From Bacillota bacterium (GTDB lineage Bacteria > Bacillota > Limnochordia > DTU087 > JAAYGB01): DNA of 37,874 bases. A program made the translations under genes and the position numbers. Positions 1 through 7,546 of the stretch are shown piece after piece. Within the stretch, counting starts at the first letter, position 1; every line of letters begins with the position of its first letter. Location of the stretch: the NCBI GenBank assembly GCA_012727955.1, contig JAAYGB010000065.1:1-37874 (forward strand), read 5' to 3'. The notes under the pieces were generated by a model. It ran no database searches, was not told the DNA's origin, and saw only the letters and a program-made list of their open reading frames with translations.

Positions 1-27
1 ATCGAAGAGATTCTCAACGAGGATTAG
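1..27 (+). CDS. C-terminal tail of an upstream gene (partial)
   Basis: Eight codons (IEEILNED) followed by TAG at 25-27, in a frame open from the window edge. The acidic tail and its place just before mltG fit the small DUF1292 (YrzB-like) protein that often precedes mltG in Bacillota. That identity is inferred from gene order alone, because too little sequence is present to recognise a family. Confidence 0.4.
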   Translation: MEEILNED

Positions 28-60
28 TGGCTTTGGTGCCGGTAGGGAGGGGAGCGCAGG

Positions 61-1170
61 TTGCAGCAGATGGACAAACGTGATCAGCCAGCGACGGGCG
101 CTGGTGTTTTTGTTGCGATTCCCTGGCAGCGATGGCGCTGTTATCTTCGCCAAGGGATGCACTGGGTGTTGCAGTTCCTGGTGGGAATAGTTGCCCTTGG
201 TGCCGTAGTACTGATGGTACTTGGCTTTGTCTCCTCCCACGCTTCCTTGCCCTTGGCTAACCCGAAGTTGGCAGTGGAGTCGATTCTGCACATTCCAGCC
301 GGGAGCAGTAGTGCCGAGATCGGGAGGTTGCTGGAAGAACAATCCATCGTGAGAAGCGGCATCATGTTTTCCCGGGTATCTCAGTTGCTGGGCACAGATC
401 AGCGACTTCAGGCCGGTGACTACCTCCTTAGTCCCGGTATGAACCTCATGGAGATTATCGGGAATCTAGAATCTGGGAGAGTTGCCACCAAACGGGTCCT
501 GATTCATGAAGGAATGAATGCGGAGCAGATTGCTCAGCGCCTCGCAGATTATGGTCTGGTGGATAAAGAGCGGTTCTTGGCCCTGGTCGCCGATGAAAGG
601 CTGATCTATGGCGACAGCTTTCCCGTTCCCAAGCCCTATCCGGCCTTGGAGGGATACCTGTTTCCCGACACCTATATCTTCGCTGTCGGTCAGTCCGAGG
701 AAGAGATCATTAAGAAGATGGTGGCACGATTTGTCGAGGTGGCTTTGCCGGAGCTTGAAACCAAGGCAGAGGCAATCGGATATACCGTCCATGAAATCGT
801 CACTTTGGCGTCGATTATTGAAAAGGAAGCTATGGTGGAGCGGGAACTGCCCATCATCAGTGGCGTGTTCCACAACCGATTAAATGTGGGAATGCGGTTG
901 CAGTCGGACCCCACCGTTCAATATGTAATGGAGAATCCTCGGCCGAGATTGTACCTGCGGGATCTGGAGATCGATTCCCCCTTCAATACCTACAAGTATG
1001 CGGGATTGCCTCCAGGACCCATCAGTTCGCCGGGAAAGGCTGCGTTGTTAGCCGCGGCTGAACCCGCGGATGTGGACTACATGTATTTTGTGGCCAAGGG
1101 CGATGGGACCCATGTCTTTAGTCGCACCTACGCGGAACACCTTCGCAATAGAAGACGAGTTGGGTTGTAG
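61..1170 (+). CDS. mltG: Endolytic murein transglycosylase MltG
   Basis: MltG is a membrane-anchored lytic transglycosylase that cuts nascent glycan strands inside the chain and is thought to act as a terminase of peptidoglycan synthesis. The 369-residue protein has a short cytoplasmic N-terminus, one membrane segment at about residues 35-58 and an extracytoplasmic YceG domain. The family's catalytic motif is present as SIIEKE at residues 251-256, with Glu254 in the position of the catalytic glutamate of the E. coli enzyme. The TTG at 61 is chosen because GGGAGGGGAG at 45-54 lies 6 nt upstream; an ATG at 70 is in frame but its spacing is poor. The next gene begins 13 nt after the stop, so the two are probably cotranscribed. 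The mltG-U32 pairing is common in Bacillota (yrrL...yrrN-yrrO in Bacillus). Confidence 0.95.
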   Translation: MQQMDKRDQPATGAGVFVAIPWQRWRCYLRQGMHWVLQFLVGIVALGAVVLMVLGFVSSHASLPLANPKLAVESILHIPAGSSSAEIGRLLEEQSIVRSGIMFSRVSQLLGTDQRLQAGDYLLSPGMNLMEIIGNLESGRVATKRVLIHEGMNAEQIAQRLADYGLVDKERFLALVADERLIYGDSFPVPKPYPALEGYLFPDTYIFAVGQSEEEIIKKMVARFVEVALPELETKAEAIGYTVHEIVTLASIIEKEAMVERELPIISGVFHNRLNVGMRLQSDPTVQYVMENPRPRLYLRDLEIDSPFNTYKYAGLPPGPISSPGKAALLAAAEPADVDYMYFVAKGDGTHVFSRTYAEHLRNRRRVGL

Positions 1171-1183
1171 GAGGGGCAGTGTT

Positions 1184-2413
1184 TTGAATCATGTACAGGA
1201 AGAAAAACCTATGGAGCTATTAGCTCCGGCAGGAACCTTGGAGAAGGGGAAAACGGCCATTGCCTTTGGAGCCAACGCGTTGTACTTGGCCGGTCAGCAA
1301 TTTGGTTTGCGGGCCAGGGCTGGCAATTTTAGTGAAGAGGACATGGCGGAGATGGTTGCCTATGCCCATGAACGGGGTGTGAAGGTATATGTAACCGCTA
1401 ACATCATTCCCCACAATCGGGACCTGGTCGGTGTCCATGAATATTTCCAGCGGTTGGGTGAGTTTGGTATCGACGCATTAATTGTGGCGGATCCCGGGAT
1501 TTTGGCTTTGGCCCGAGAGATCCTTCCCGAGGTGGAAATGCATTTGTCGACCCAAGCCAGTATGACCAATTGGCGCAGTGCTCGTTTCTGGTATGAGCAG
1601 GGGGTCAAGCGGATTATCCTAGCCCGGGAACTGTCGGCAGAGGAAATCGGGGAAATCAAGGCCCAGGTTCCCGAGATCGATCTGGAAGTTTTTGTTCATG
1701 GAGCGATGTGTGTATCCTATTCCGGTCGTTGTCTATTGAGCGCCTATATGGCGGGACGGGATGCCAACCTTGGTGATTGTGCTCAACCCTGTCGGTGGAA
1801 GTATCATCTGATGGAGGAAAAGCGTCCCGGGGAGTACTTCCCCATCGAGGAATCGGAAGAGGGGACCTTTATCTTCAATTCCAGGGATCTTTGCCTGATA
1901 GGACAGATTCCCGATCTGGCTCGGTTAGGGGTAACTAGTTTAAAAATTGAAGGTAGAATGAAGAGCGTACACTACGTTGCCACCGTTGTGGGAGCCTACC
2001 GTCGGGCCATCGATGGGTATTACTCCAATCCCGCAGAGTGGCAGGTGGATCCCGATTGGCTAGCGGAGTTGGACAAGGTCAGTCATCGTCCCTATACCAC
2101 GGGATTTTTCACCGGCAGACCGGGAGCTGAAGCTCAGGACTATGGGGGAAGTAACGTTGGTCAGGCGGACTTCGTTGGTATGGTGACCAATGTAGGCGCT
2201 GATGTGATGGAGGTAGATGTCCGCAATCGTATTGAGGCAGGGGAGCACCTGGAGCTGCTGGTTCCCCAGCAACAGGGCCGGCCCTATGTCCTTGAGTGGA
2301 TGAGGGATTGTGAGACCAGAGAGTCCGTCAGCCAGGCTCATCCCAATTGGCGGGTACAGATGCCCAATCCTGGGCAGGTGACACCCTACTCCATCCTGCG
2401 GAGGAAAAAATAA
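1184..2413 (+). CDS. Peptidase U32 family RNA hydroxylase (TrhP/YrrO type)
   Basis: U32 proteins were named as collagenases, but characterised bacterial members (TrhP/YegQ, RlhA) are Fe-S dependent enzymes that hydroxylate tRNA U34 or 23S rRNA. The N-terminus MELLAPAGTLEKGK is the typical family opening. Four conserved cysteines sit at residues 176, 183, 199 and 203 (motifs AMCVSYSGRC and GDCAQPC), the expected cluster ligands. At 409 residues it has the C-terminal extension of the longer YrrO/TrhP2 form, and no short YrrN-like partner lies beside it. Two starts are possible: TTG 1184, preceded by GGAGGGG at 1170-1176, or ATG 1211, preceded by AGGAAG at 1197-1202. The first has the stronger ribosome binding site. 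tRNA ho5U synthesis is the likelier role; RNA specificity cannot be read from sequence. Confidence 0.88.
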   Translation: MNHVQEEKPMELLAPAGTLEKGKTAIAFGANALYLAGQQFGLRARAGNFSEEDMAEMVAYAHERGVKVYVTANIIPHNRDLVGVHEYFQRLGEFGIDALIVADPGILALAREILPEVEMHLSTQASMTNWRSARFWYEQGVKRIILARELSAEEIGEIKAQVPEIDLEVFVHGAMCVSYSGRCLLSAYMAGRDANLGDCAQPCRWKYHLMEEKRPGEYFPIEESEEGTFIFNSRDLCLIGQIPDLARLGVTSLKIEGRMKSVHYVATVVGAYRRAIDGYYSNPAEWQVDPDWLAELDKVSHRPYTTGFFTGRPGAEAQDYGGSNVGQADFVGMVTNVGADVMEVDVRNRIEAGEHLELLVPQQQGRPYVLEWMRDCETRESVSQAHPNWRVQMPNPGQVTPYSILRRKK

Positions 2414-2421
2414 GGGGTACT

Positions 2422-2451
2422 GGCACGTTTATGGCCGGGGGCACATAACAT
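2422..2451 (+). promoter_or_regulatory. Candidate sigma-E promoter for sigK
   Basis: GGCACGTT (2422-2429) and CATAACAT (2444-2451) are separated by 14 nt. They resemble the sigma-E elements (-35 near GKCATATT, -10 near CATACAAT) at the expected spacing, 37 nt before the sigK start. In Bacillus, sigK is first transcribed by sigma-E in the mother cell. This is a by-eye match with several mismatches. Confidence 0.4.
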
Positions 2452-2488
2452 AAGATGACTCCATATCTGCAGGAGGTGCCCCCCGCGT

Positions 2489-3187
2489 ATGATCATTGCC
2501 ACAGCTTTGGCAATTGTAAGTGGTCTACTGCACAGCGCGTGGTTGTTGGTCTCCTACGTCACCGGCAGCAGCGCCTTTCCCCAACCCCTATCCCAGGAGG
2601 AAGAGGCGGAGTGTTTGAGTCGGTTACAGGCAGGAGACGAAGTGGCCCGAAACATTTTAGTAGAGCGGAATTTGCGCCTAGTGGCCCACATCGTCAAGAA
2701 GTTCGATAACACCGGAGAAGATACCGATGATCTGATTTCCATCGGTACTATCGGACTGATCAAAGCGATAAACACCTTTGACGCCAGCAAGAACACTCGC
2801 CTGGCCACCTATGCTGCTCGATGCATTGAAAATGAGATTCTCATGCACCTACGCTCCTCAAAAAGGGTGCGCAATGAGATGCTTCTCCAGGATCCCATTG
2901 GCTCCGACAAGGAAGGAAACGAGATAACCTTGTTAGATATCCTAGGGACAGAGGGCGATGAGGTCGCAGAGCAAGTGGAGCTCAGTGTTGAGCAGGAGAA
3001 GCTGTACAGCAAGCTGGATACCTTGACCAATCGAGAGAGGAAGGTACTGGAGTTACGGTATGGGCTCTTTGACGGTATTCGTCAGACGCAAAGGGAGATT
3101 TCCCGTAAGCTTGGTATCTCTCGATCCTACGTCTCTCGGATCGAAAAAAGGGCGATCAGCAAGCTGCATCAGGCAATGTATGGATGA
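2489..3187 (+). CDS. sigK: RNA polymerase sporulation sigma factor SigK (pro-sigma-K)
   Basis: Late mother-cell sigma factor controlling coat and cortex genes. The 232-residue protein begins with a hydrophobic pro-sequence (residues 1-22) ending in LLVSYV, like the Bacillus pro-sigma-K site that the intramembrane protease SpoIVFB cuts before Tyr; here that would be between Ser22 and Tyr23. Region 2 follows (RNLRLVAHIVKKF, TYAARCIENEILMHLR), then region 4 with the helix-turn-helix LGISRSYVSRIEKRA near the C-terminus. The gene is continuous, so no skin-like element interrupts it. AGGAGG at 2471-2476 is 12 nt before the ATG, slightly long. It is preceded by a sigma-E-like promoter and followed by a terminator, so it is probably monocistronic. 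The pro-sequence distinguishes it from SigF and SigG; SigE also has a pro-sequence, but the downstream sequence matches SigK more closely. Confidence 0.94.
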   Translation: MIIATALAIVSGLLHSAWLLVSYVTGSSAFPQPLSQEEEAECLSRLQAGDEVARNILVERNLRLVAHIVKKFDNTGEDTDDLISIGTIGLIKAINTFDASKNTRLATYAARCIENEILMHLRSSKRVRNEMLLQDPIGSDKEGNEITLLDILGTEGDEVAEQVELSVEQEKLYSKLDTLTNRERKVLELRYGLFDGIRQTQREISRKLGISRSYVSRIEKRAISKLHQAMYG

Positions 3188-3228
3188 GGTAGATTCAAGG
3201 GATAGACCGGGTTTGATTTGTTTTTAGG

Positions 3229-3258
3229 CTCCATCTTCTGCGGAGGATGGAGTTTTCT
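3229..3258 (+). terminator. Intrinsic terminator after sigK
   Basis: A 10-bp stem pairs 3229-3238 with 3243-3252 (one G-T pair) across the tetraloop TGCG and is followed by TTTTCTTGTT. It lies 41 nt after the sigK stop and separates it from yqeG. Confidence 0.88.
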
Positions 3259-3394
3259 TGTTGTCAAGAAAACCCAGGGCAGGACAATTCCCTACAGCCT
3301 GCGAATTCAACAGCAATAGTGGGTAACCATATATTGGACAGTTGCTAGTTGGGGGTCGTCATTGTCCGGGTTTCTGTAGAGAAAGGTGATTTGA

Positions 3395-3970
3395 TTGATT
3401 GAACGATTTTGTCCCGACGAAGTACATAGATCACTATCGGATATTGATCTGTCCAAGTTATGGCAACAGGGCATTCGGGGAATTATCCTGGATGTGGACA
3501 ACACTATAGTCAGGTGGGATTCGTCGGTCCTGCCCACCGAGACACTGGAATGGATTGCCGATGCCAAGGAGCGAGGCTTCCGACTGTGTATCGCGTCCAA
3601 CGGGGTTTCTCGTCGAGTCAAGGCATTGGCGCGGGAAATGGATATCCCGGCGATTGCCAAGGCCGTCAAACCCCGGAAAAAACCCTTTCGCAGTGCCTTG
3701 GAATTGCTGAGGACAGGGCCGGAAGAGACGATGGTGATCGGAGACCAGGTTTTTACCGACGTCTTTGGCGGTAATCGCCTGAACCTGTATACCGTTCTGA
3801 TCAATCCGCTGGGAACCAAGGAGCTACGCACCACCCGCTTGATGCGTCGGTTAGAGCGCTCCGTCATCCGGCGCCTGCACAAAAAGGGGTACCTATCGGC
3901 ACATCAACTAAAGTCCCGCCAGGTGACACCGAAGGGGAAATGGCAGTTTTTGAGGGGGAATGACCGGTGA
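3395..3970 (+). CDS. yqeG: YqeG family HAD-type phosphatase
   Basis: HAD superfamily phosphatase of the YqeG family, almost always encoded beside the ribosome-assembly GTPase YqeH; its substrate is not established. Motif I is DVDNT at residues 33-37, with Asp33 the expected nucleophile. The SNG tripeptide fits motif II, a lysine-rich stretch (KPRKKPF) fits motif III, and GDQVFTD supplies the motif IV acidic residues. The 191-residue length is typical. The TTG at 3395 has AAAGGTGA (3383-3390) 4 nt upstream, and the frame is closed not far before it. The stop overlaps the GTG of yqeH (GTGA at 3967-3970), implying translational coupling. Confidence 0.9.
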   Translation: MIERFCPDEVHRSLSDIDLSKLWQQGIRGIILDVDNTIVRWDSSVLPTETLEWIADAKERGFRLCIASNGVSRRVKALAREMDIPAIAKAVKPRKKPFRSALELLRTGPEETMVIGDQVFTDVFGGNRLNLYTVLINPLGTKELRTTRLMRRLERSVIRRLHKKGYLSAHQLKSRQVTPKGKWQFLRGNDR

Positions 3971-5127
3971 AGCAGCGCCAATGCCAAGGCTGTGGTATTT
4001 TATTGCAGACAGAAGATGAAAACAAACCGGGGTTTGTTCCAGCAGCCTCTTGGGATAGAGAAGATCTCCTGTGTCGACGGTGTTTTAGATTACTCCACTA
4101 TGGACAGGTAGAGGCGGTGGCACTGTCACCCGATGATTATCTAGCCATTGTCGCCGATGCAGTTGCTCGGGCTGACTTGTTACTGGTAATGATGGATGTG
4201 GTAGACTTCGAAGGCAGCTTTGACGAGGTCCTCCTCAAAGTGATTGATCGACCCTTCCTTGTGGCCGTCAACAAGATGGACCTGTTGCCCCGGATAGTGC
4301 CCTGGAAGGAAGCGGAGGATTGGGTATCTCACCGATTTAGTACCGCTGGATTGGAGCCCCGAGCCTGTGTTGGCATTAGCTCCAAGGAAGGAAAGGGGAT
4401 AAATCGGTTACGCTCGGAGTTGTGGCAAGCTCCCGGCTCCACTATTGCGGTAATTGGGGTCACCAATACCGGCAAGTCGACATTGCTGGCGCGGTTGGTG
4501 GGGAGGGATCCCACGGTGTCGGAGTTAGCTGGAACCACCCTAGGAGCGATGGAATATCAGCTTGCCAGTCGCGACGGACAAAGGGAGCTGACCATCGTTG
4601 ATACGCCGGGCTTGGTTCCCACGGGCCGGTTAAGCGATCTGCTCTGCTCCGATTGTCAGCGGGCCTTTGTTCCCCATCGTCCCCTCTCCAGCCGATTGTT
4701 TCCCGTTGAAGTGGGACAGAGCCTCTTACTGTCCCAGTATTGTCAGATTGATTTCCTGGGTACCTTGCCCGGTGAAGTCCAGACTGAGAACAAGCAGGGG
4801 CAATCCCTTGTTGCCGCCTATGCCCCGAAAGATGTAGTCATTCATCGTACCCGACAGCGCAAAGCTGAACAACTGCGTACCGAGACCGATACTCCCTCAA
4901 TCTTTGGGTCCCGTTGTGCCCTGTGCCTACCGGAGACCGCTGGCCTAAAATGGCAGACTCAGGAGGTGGATCTGCCCCGGGGTTGGGACTTGGCTGTAGC
5001 TGGATTGGGGTGGGTTACCGCTAAGGGTGCCGGACTTCGTTTGCAGGTTACGGTGCCAGACTCTGTCAAGGTACTGACCCGGGTTAACTTGGTGGGTAGG
5101 AAGGACACCCCGGTCCCGCAGGGCTAA
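3967..5127 (+). CDS. yqeH: Ribosome biogenesis GTPase YqeH (circularly permuted)
   Basis: YqeH acts in 30S subunit assembly. The 386-residue protein starts with a zinc finger (Cys6, Cys9, Cys36, Cys39), followed by GTPase motifs in the permuted order that defines the family: G4 NKMD at 102-105, a G5-like SSKEG, G1 GVTNTGKST at 164-172, then G3 DTPG at 212-215. The C-terminal region carries another CxxC (SRCALC), as in the treble-clef part of YqeH proteins. The start is a GTG sharing a GTGA overlap with yqeG. The genes that follow yqeH in Bacillus (aroE, yhbY, nadD) are absent; a peptidase-efp pair follows instead after 146 nt. Confidence 0.95.
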   Translation: MKQRQCQGCGILLQTEDENKPGFVPAASWDREDLLCRRCFRLLHYGQVEAVALSPDDYLAIVADAVARADLLLVMMDVVDFEGSFDEVLLKVIDRPFLVAVNKMDLLPRIVPWKEAEDWVSHRFSTAGLEPRACVGISSKEGKGINRLRSELWQAPGSTIAVIGVTNTGKSTLLARLVGRDPTVSELAGTTLGAMEYQLASRDGQRELTIVDTPGLVPTGRLSDLLCSDCQRAFVPHRPLSSRLFPVEVGQSLLLSQYCQIDFLGTLPGEVQTENKQGQSLVAAYAPKDVVIHRTRQRKAEQLRTETDTPSIFGSRCALCLPETAGLKWQTQEVDLPRGWDLAVAGLGWVTAKGAGLRLQVTVPDSVKVLTRVNLVGRKDTPVPQG

Positions 5128-5273
5128 GGCAGGATTTTCCTGGGATACCATAGAAATACAGACAGAGTTTTTACGACTTCTATCGGGGCACTGACAAAAA
5201 ACTTGGAAAGAGGGTGAAGGCGCAGGCGCCGAGTTTGCAGGCAGACTACCGGCAGCTAGCGCCACCAACGACG

Positions 5274-6338
5274 ATGAATGAGTTAAGACTACAACGATTT
5301 CGCGAGATGCTCAGTACGCAGGGGTATGAGGCATTCCTGGTGACTCAGCCGGAAAACCGTCGCTATCTCTCGGGTTTTACTGGATCTGCCGGTACCCTGT
5401 TACTCACCGCTGCGGAGGCTTATCTGCTGACGGACTTTCGCTATGTAGAGCAGAGTCGGGCGCAAGCTCCTTTATTTGACATTCGCCAGTATCAGACGAT
5501 GACGGACACGTTGGCAGAACTGGTGGATCTATTGGGAATTCGGCAGATCGCCTTTGAGGCCGATCATGTGACCCATAGCGATGCTCAGGAGCTGGCGGAA
5601 AAGGTGCCCGTGGACTGGGTTTCAACCACCGGGTTGGTATCTAAGTTGCGGTGGGTAAAGGATGAGAGGGAGATCGAGCATATAGCCAAGGCGGCAGCCA
5701 TTGCCGATGAGGCTTTGGCTGAGATCATGCCGATGATTAAGGCTGGGGTGACGGAAAGGGAAATTGCCCTGGAGTTGGAGTTTGCGATGAAGCGACGGGG
5801 CTCAGAAGGATTGGCCTTTAATAGTATCATCGCTTCCGGGCCCAACGGTGCCTTACCCCATGCGGTACCGACGGACCGAAGACTAGTCGACGGTGACTTC
5901 TTGGTGATGGACTTTGGTGCCGTTTGGCAAGGATATCGTTCCGACATGACCCGAACCCTGGTAATTGGAACGCCAACGGAAAAGCATCGGGAAATCTACG
6001 AAATTACTTTAGAGGCACAATTGGCGGGCTTAGCAGCTGTCGCCCCCGGGAAAACTGGGGCAGAGGTGGATCAGGTCTCCCGGGATGTAATTACCCGCGC
6101 CGGCTACGGAGACATGTTTGGTCATGGACTGGGCCATGGCGTTGGGTTGGCGATTCACGAAGGCCCCACTCTATCCAAACGGGGACAGGATCCCTTGGCT
6201 CCAGGAATGGTGGTTACCGTTGAGCCAGGCATCTACTTGCCCGGTTGGGGTGGCGTGCGCATCGAGGATCTGGTGGTTGTAACTGAGGATGGATGCAGGA
6301 TTTTAAGTAGTACAACCAAAGAGATGATCACTTGCTAA
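5274..6338 (+). CDS. Xaa-Pro aminopeptidase (M24 family, YqhT/PepP type)
   Basis: Cytosolic metallopeptidase removing an N-terminal residue before proline. An N-terminal creatinase-like domain (opening with NRRYLSGFTGSAG) precedes the pita-bread catalytic domain. All five expected metal ligands are visible with numbering from ATG 5274: Asp213, Asp224, His288 (in GHGLGHGVG), Glu317 (VEPGIY) and Glu331 (RIED). The start is uncertain. ATG 5274 gives the standard family N-terminus (MNELRLQRFREM) but has no Shine-Dalgarno sequence. An in-frame GTG at 5214 has GGAAAG at 5205-5210 and would add 20 residues unlike the family. The gene lies before efp exactly as yqhT does in Bacillus. Both may serve handling of proline-rich sequences, but that link is inference. 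Confidence 0.92.
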   Translation: MNELRLQRFREMLSTQGYEAFLVTQPENRRYLSGFTGSAGTLLLTAAEAYLLTDFRYVEQSRAQAPLFDIRQYQTMTDTLAELVDLLGIRQIAFEADHVTHSDAQELAEKVPVDWVSTTGLVSKLRWVKDEREIEHIAKAAAIADEALAEIMPMIKAGVTEREIALELEFAMKRRGSEGLAFNSIIASGPNGALPHAVPTDRRLVDGDFLVMDFGAVWQGYRSDMTRTLVIGTPTEKHREIYEITLEAQLAGLAAVAPGKTGAEVDQVSRDVITRAGYGDMFGHGLGHGVGLAIHEGPTLSKRGQDPLAPGMVVTVEPGIYLPGWGGVRIEDLVVVTEDGCRILSSTTKEMITC

Positions 6339-6378
6339 GTGCCGTCTCGGTGATTTCCGGTAAGGAGGAGTAAGTCCA

Positions 6379-6936
6379 GTGATATCTGTTAACGATCTAC
6401 GCACCGGCGTTACTATTGAACATGAAAATGATGTGTGGAGTGTAGTTGAGTTTCTCCACGTAAAACCCGGCAAAGGGGCGGCATTTGTCCGCACCAAACT
6501 CAAGAGTCTCACCACTGGCTCAGTCAGGGACTTTACCTTTAGAGCTGGAGAGCGGCTGAACCGAGCTCGGGTCGAGACAAAGCAAATGCAGTATCTATAT
6601 AATTCCGGCAACGAGTATTACTTCATGGATACTGAAACCTATGAACAGATCATGCTTCCGGTGGATAGTCTCGCGGATGCTCCCAATTACATGAAGGAGA
6701 ACATGGTCATCGGGATTCAGTTCTATCAGGGAGAGGCCATTGGCGTTGACTTGCCTACTGCCGTTGAACTGGAGGTTGTTGAAACGGATCCCGGAGTGAA
6801 GGGCGATACCGCTACCGGTGGCTCCAAACCCGCTACTTTGGAGACGGGGCTGGTAGTTCAAGTACCTTTGTTTATCAGTGTCGGTGAGGTGATTCGGGTC
6901 GACACTCGCACCGGTGAATATCTCTCTCGGGCCTAG
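6379..6936 (+). CDS. efp: Translation elongation factor P
   Basis: EF-P relieves ribosome stalling at polyproline stretches. The 185-residue protein has the usual three beta-barrel domains. The domain I loop reads KPGKG with Lys32 at the tip, the position modified in EF-P of other bacteria; which modification occurs here is not evident. The C-terminus ends in the conserved [21 protein letters not shown] at 6362-6370 is 8 nt before the GTG start. It follows the Xaa-Pro peptidase by 40 nt, probably in the same transcript. Confidence 0.97.
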   Translation: MISVNDLRTGVTIEHENDVWSVVEFLHVKPGKGAAFVRTKLKSLTTGSVRDFTFRAGERLNRARVETKQMQYLYNSGNEYYFMDTETYEQIMLPVDSLADAPNYMKENMVIGIQFYQGEAIGVDLPTAVELEVVETDPGVKGDTATGGSKPATLETGLVVQVPLFISVGEVIRVDTRTGEYLSRA

Positions 6937-6949
6937 GGGATACTAGCGA

Positions 6950-6979
6950 TGGTAACATTTCCGTGAGGTAAGGTTACCA
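6950..6979 (+). repeat. Inverted repeat in the efp - zinc-ribbon gene gap
   Basis: TGGTAAC (6950-6956) and GTTACCA (6973-6979) form a perfect 7-bp inverted repeat around a 16-nt loop. No T-tract follows, so it is not a typical terminator. It could be an operator or an RNA processing hairpin; no function is assigned. Confidence 0.4.
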
Positions 6980-7005
6980 AACGCTGGGTCAGAGGGAGTG
7001 ACGAT

Positions 7006-7428
7006 GTGGAGACTGTACAGGAGAAAATCGCTTACTTACGGGGACTCATCGCAGGCTCTGATTTTTTCGGCAAGGATCAACGGGTAAGGGAGGTCTGGAG
7101 TCACCTCCTGGAGATTGTTGATGACTTAGGGCATGAGATCGCGTTATTGTCGGCGGAACACGAGGATATGCAAGAATATATCGATGCCATCGATGACGAC
7201 TTGTTTGAGGTACAGGAAGATATCTATGGAGATACCTGGTTTGACGCCGATTCCGAATGGGTTAGATACGCCTGTCCCCATTGCGGCTACGATCTAGACC
7301 ATGATGTGGCTGATAGCGATATCTTGAATTGCCCCCATTGCGGCCGGGAAGTGTACCTCGATGAACCCGAATATGATCTCCCCGTGGAGACGGAAATGGA
7401 CGGTTATGAAGAGCAGCGACTAGAATAA
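7006..7428 (+). CDS. Small acidic zinc-ribbon protein (CD1247-like N-terminal domain)
   Basis: This resembles the CD1247-type proteins commonly found next to efp or spoIIIAA in Clostridia; no biochemical role is known to me. The 140-residue chain is very acidic. Residues 1-75 look helical (METVQEKIAYLRGLIAG is the characteristic opening) with a run of Asp/Glu around residues 55-75. A zinc ribbon follows with two CPHC knuckles (Cys90/Cys93 and Cys109/Cys112), then an acidic tail. The GTG start is supported by GAGGGAG at 6992-6998; an overlapping ATG at 7004 is in another frame. A terminator follows, making it the last gene of the peptidase-efp unit. Some databases call relatives AraC-like regulators, but no DNA-binding helix-turn-helix is apparent. 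Confidence 0.75.
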   Translation: METVQEKIAYLRGLIAGSDFFGKDQRVREVWSHLLEIVDDLGHEIALLSAEHEDMQEYIDAIDDDLFEVQEDIYGDTWFDADSEWVRYACPHCGYDLDHDVADSDILNCPHCGREVYLDEPEYDLPVETEMDGYEEQRLE

Positions 7429-7467
7429 CATAGGGATCGGATTCCCGCAGGAACCGGTAATTTTACA

Positions 7468-7509
7468 GACAGGACGGATTTAATCAGCTCCGTCCTGTCA
7501 TTTATTTTT
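7468..7509 (+). terminator. Strong intrinsic terminator before spoIIIA
   Basis: A perfect 11-bp stem, GACAGGACGGA (7468-7478) with TCCGTCCTGTC (7489-7499), has a 10-nt loop and is followed by ATTTATTTTTA. It ends the efp unit and insulates the spoIIIA operon. Confidence 0.93.
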
Positions 7510-7525
7510 AGGTGCCTCATATACA
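7497..7525 (+). promoter_or_regulatory. Tentative sigma-E promoter for spoIIIAA
   Basis: GTCATTTA (7497-7504), 13 nt, then CATATACA (7518-7525) resembles sigma-E -35/-10 elements. spoIIIA operons are sigma-E dependent in characterised spore formers, and this is the only space between the terminator and the ribosome binding site AAGGAGGAG. The implied leader would be very short, so the assignment is weak. Confidence 0.3.
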
Positions 7526-7546
7526 TAGGACAAGGAGGAGAATCCG

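Noticed and set aside
3306-3335. Sigma-E-like promoter before yqeG (CATATATT)
   Set aside because: The -35 region at the required spacing has no similarity to the consensus, and yqeG-yqeH are housekeeping genes.
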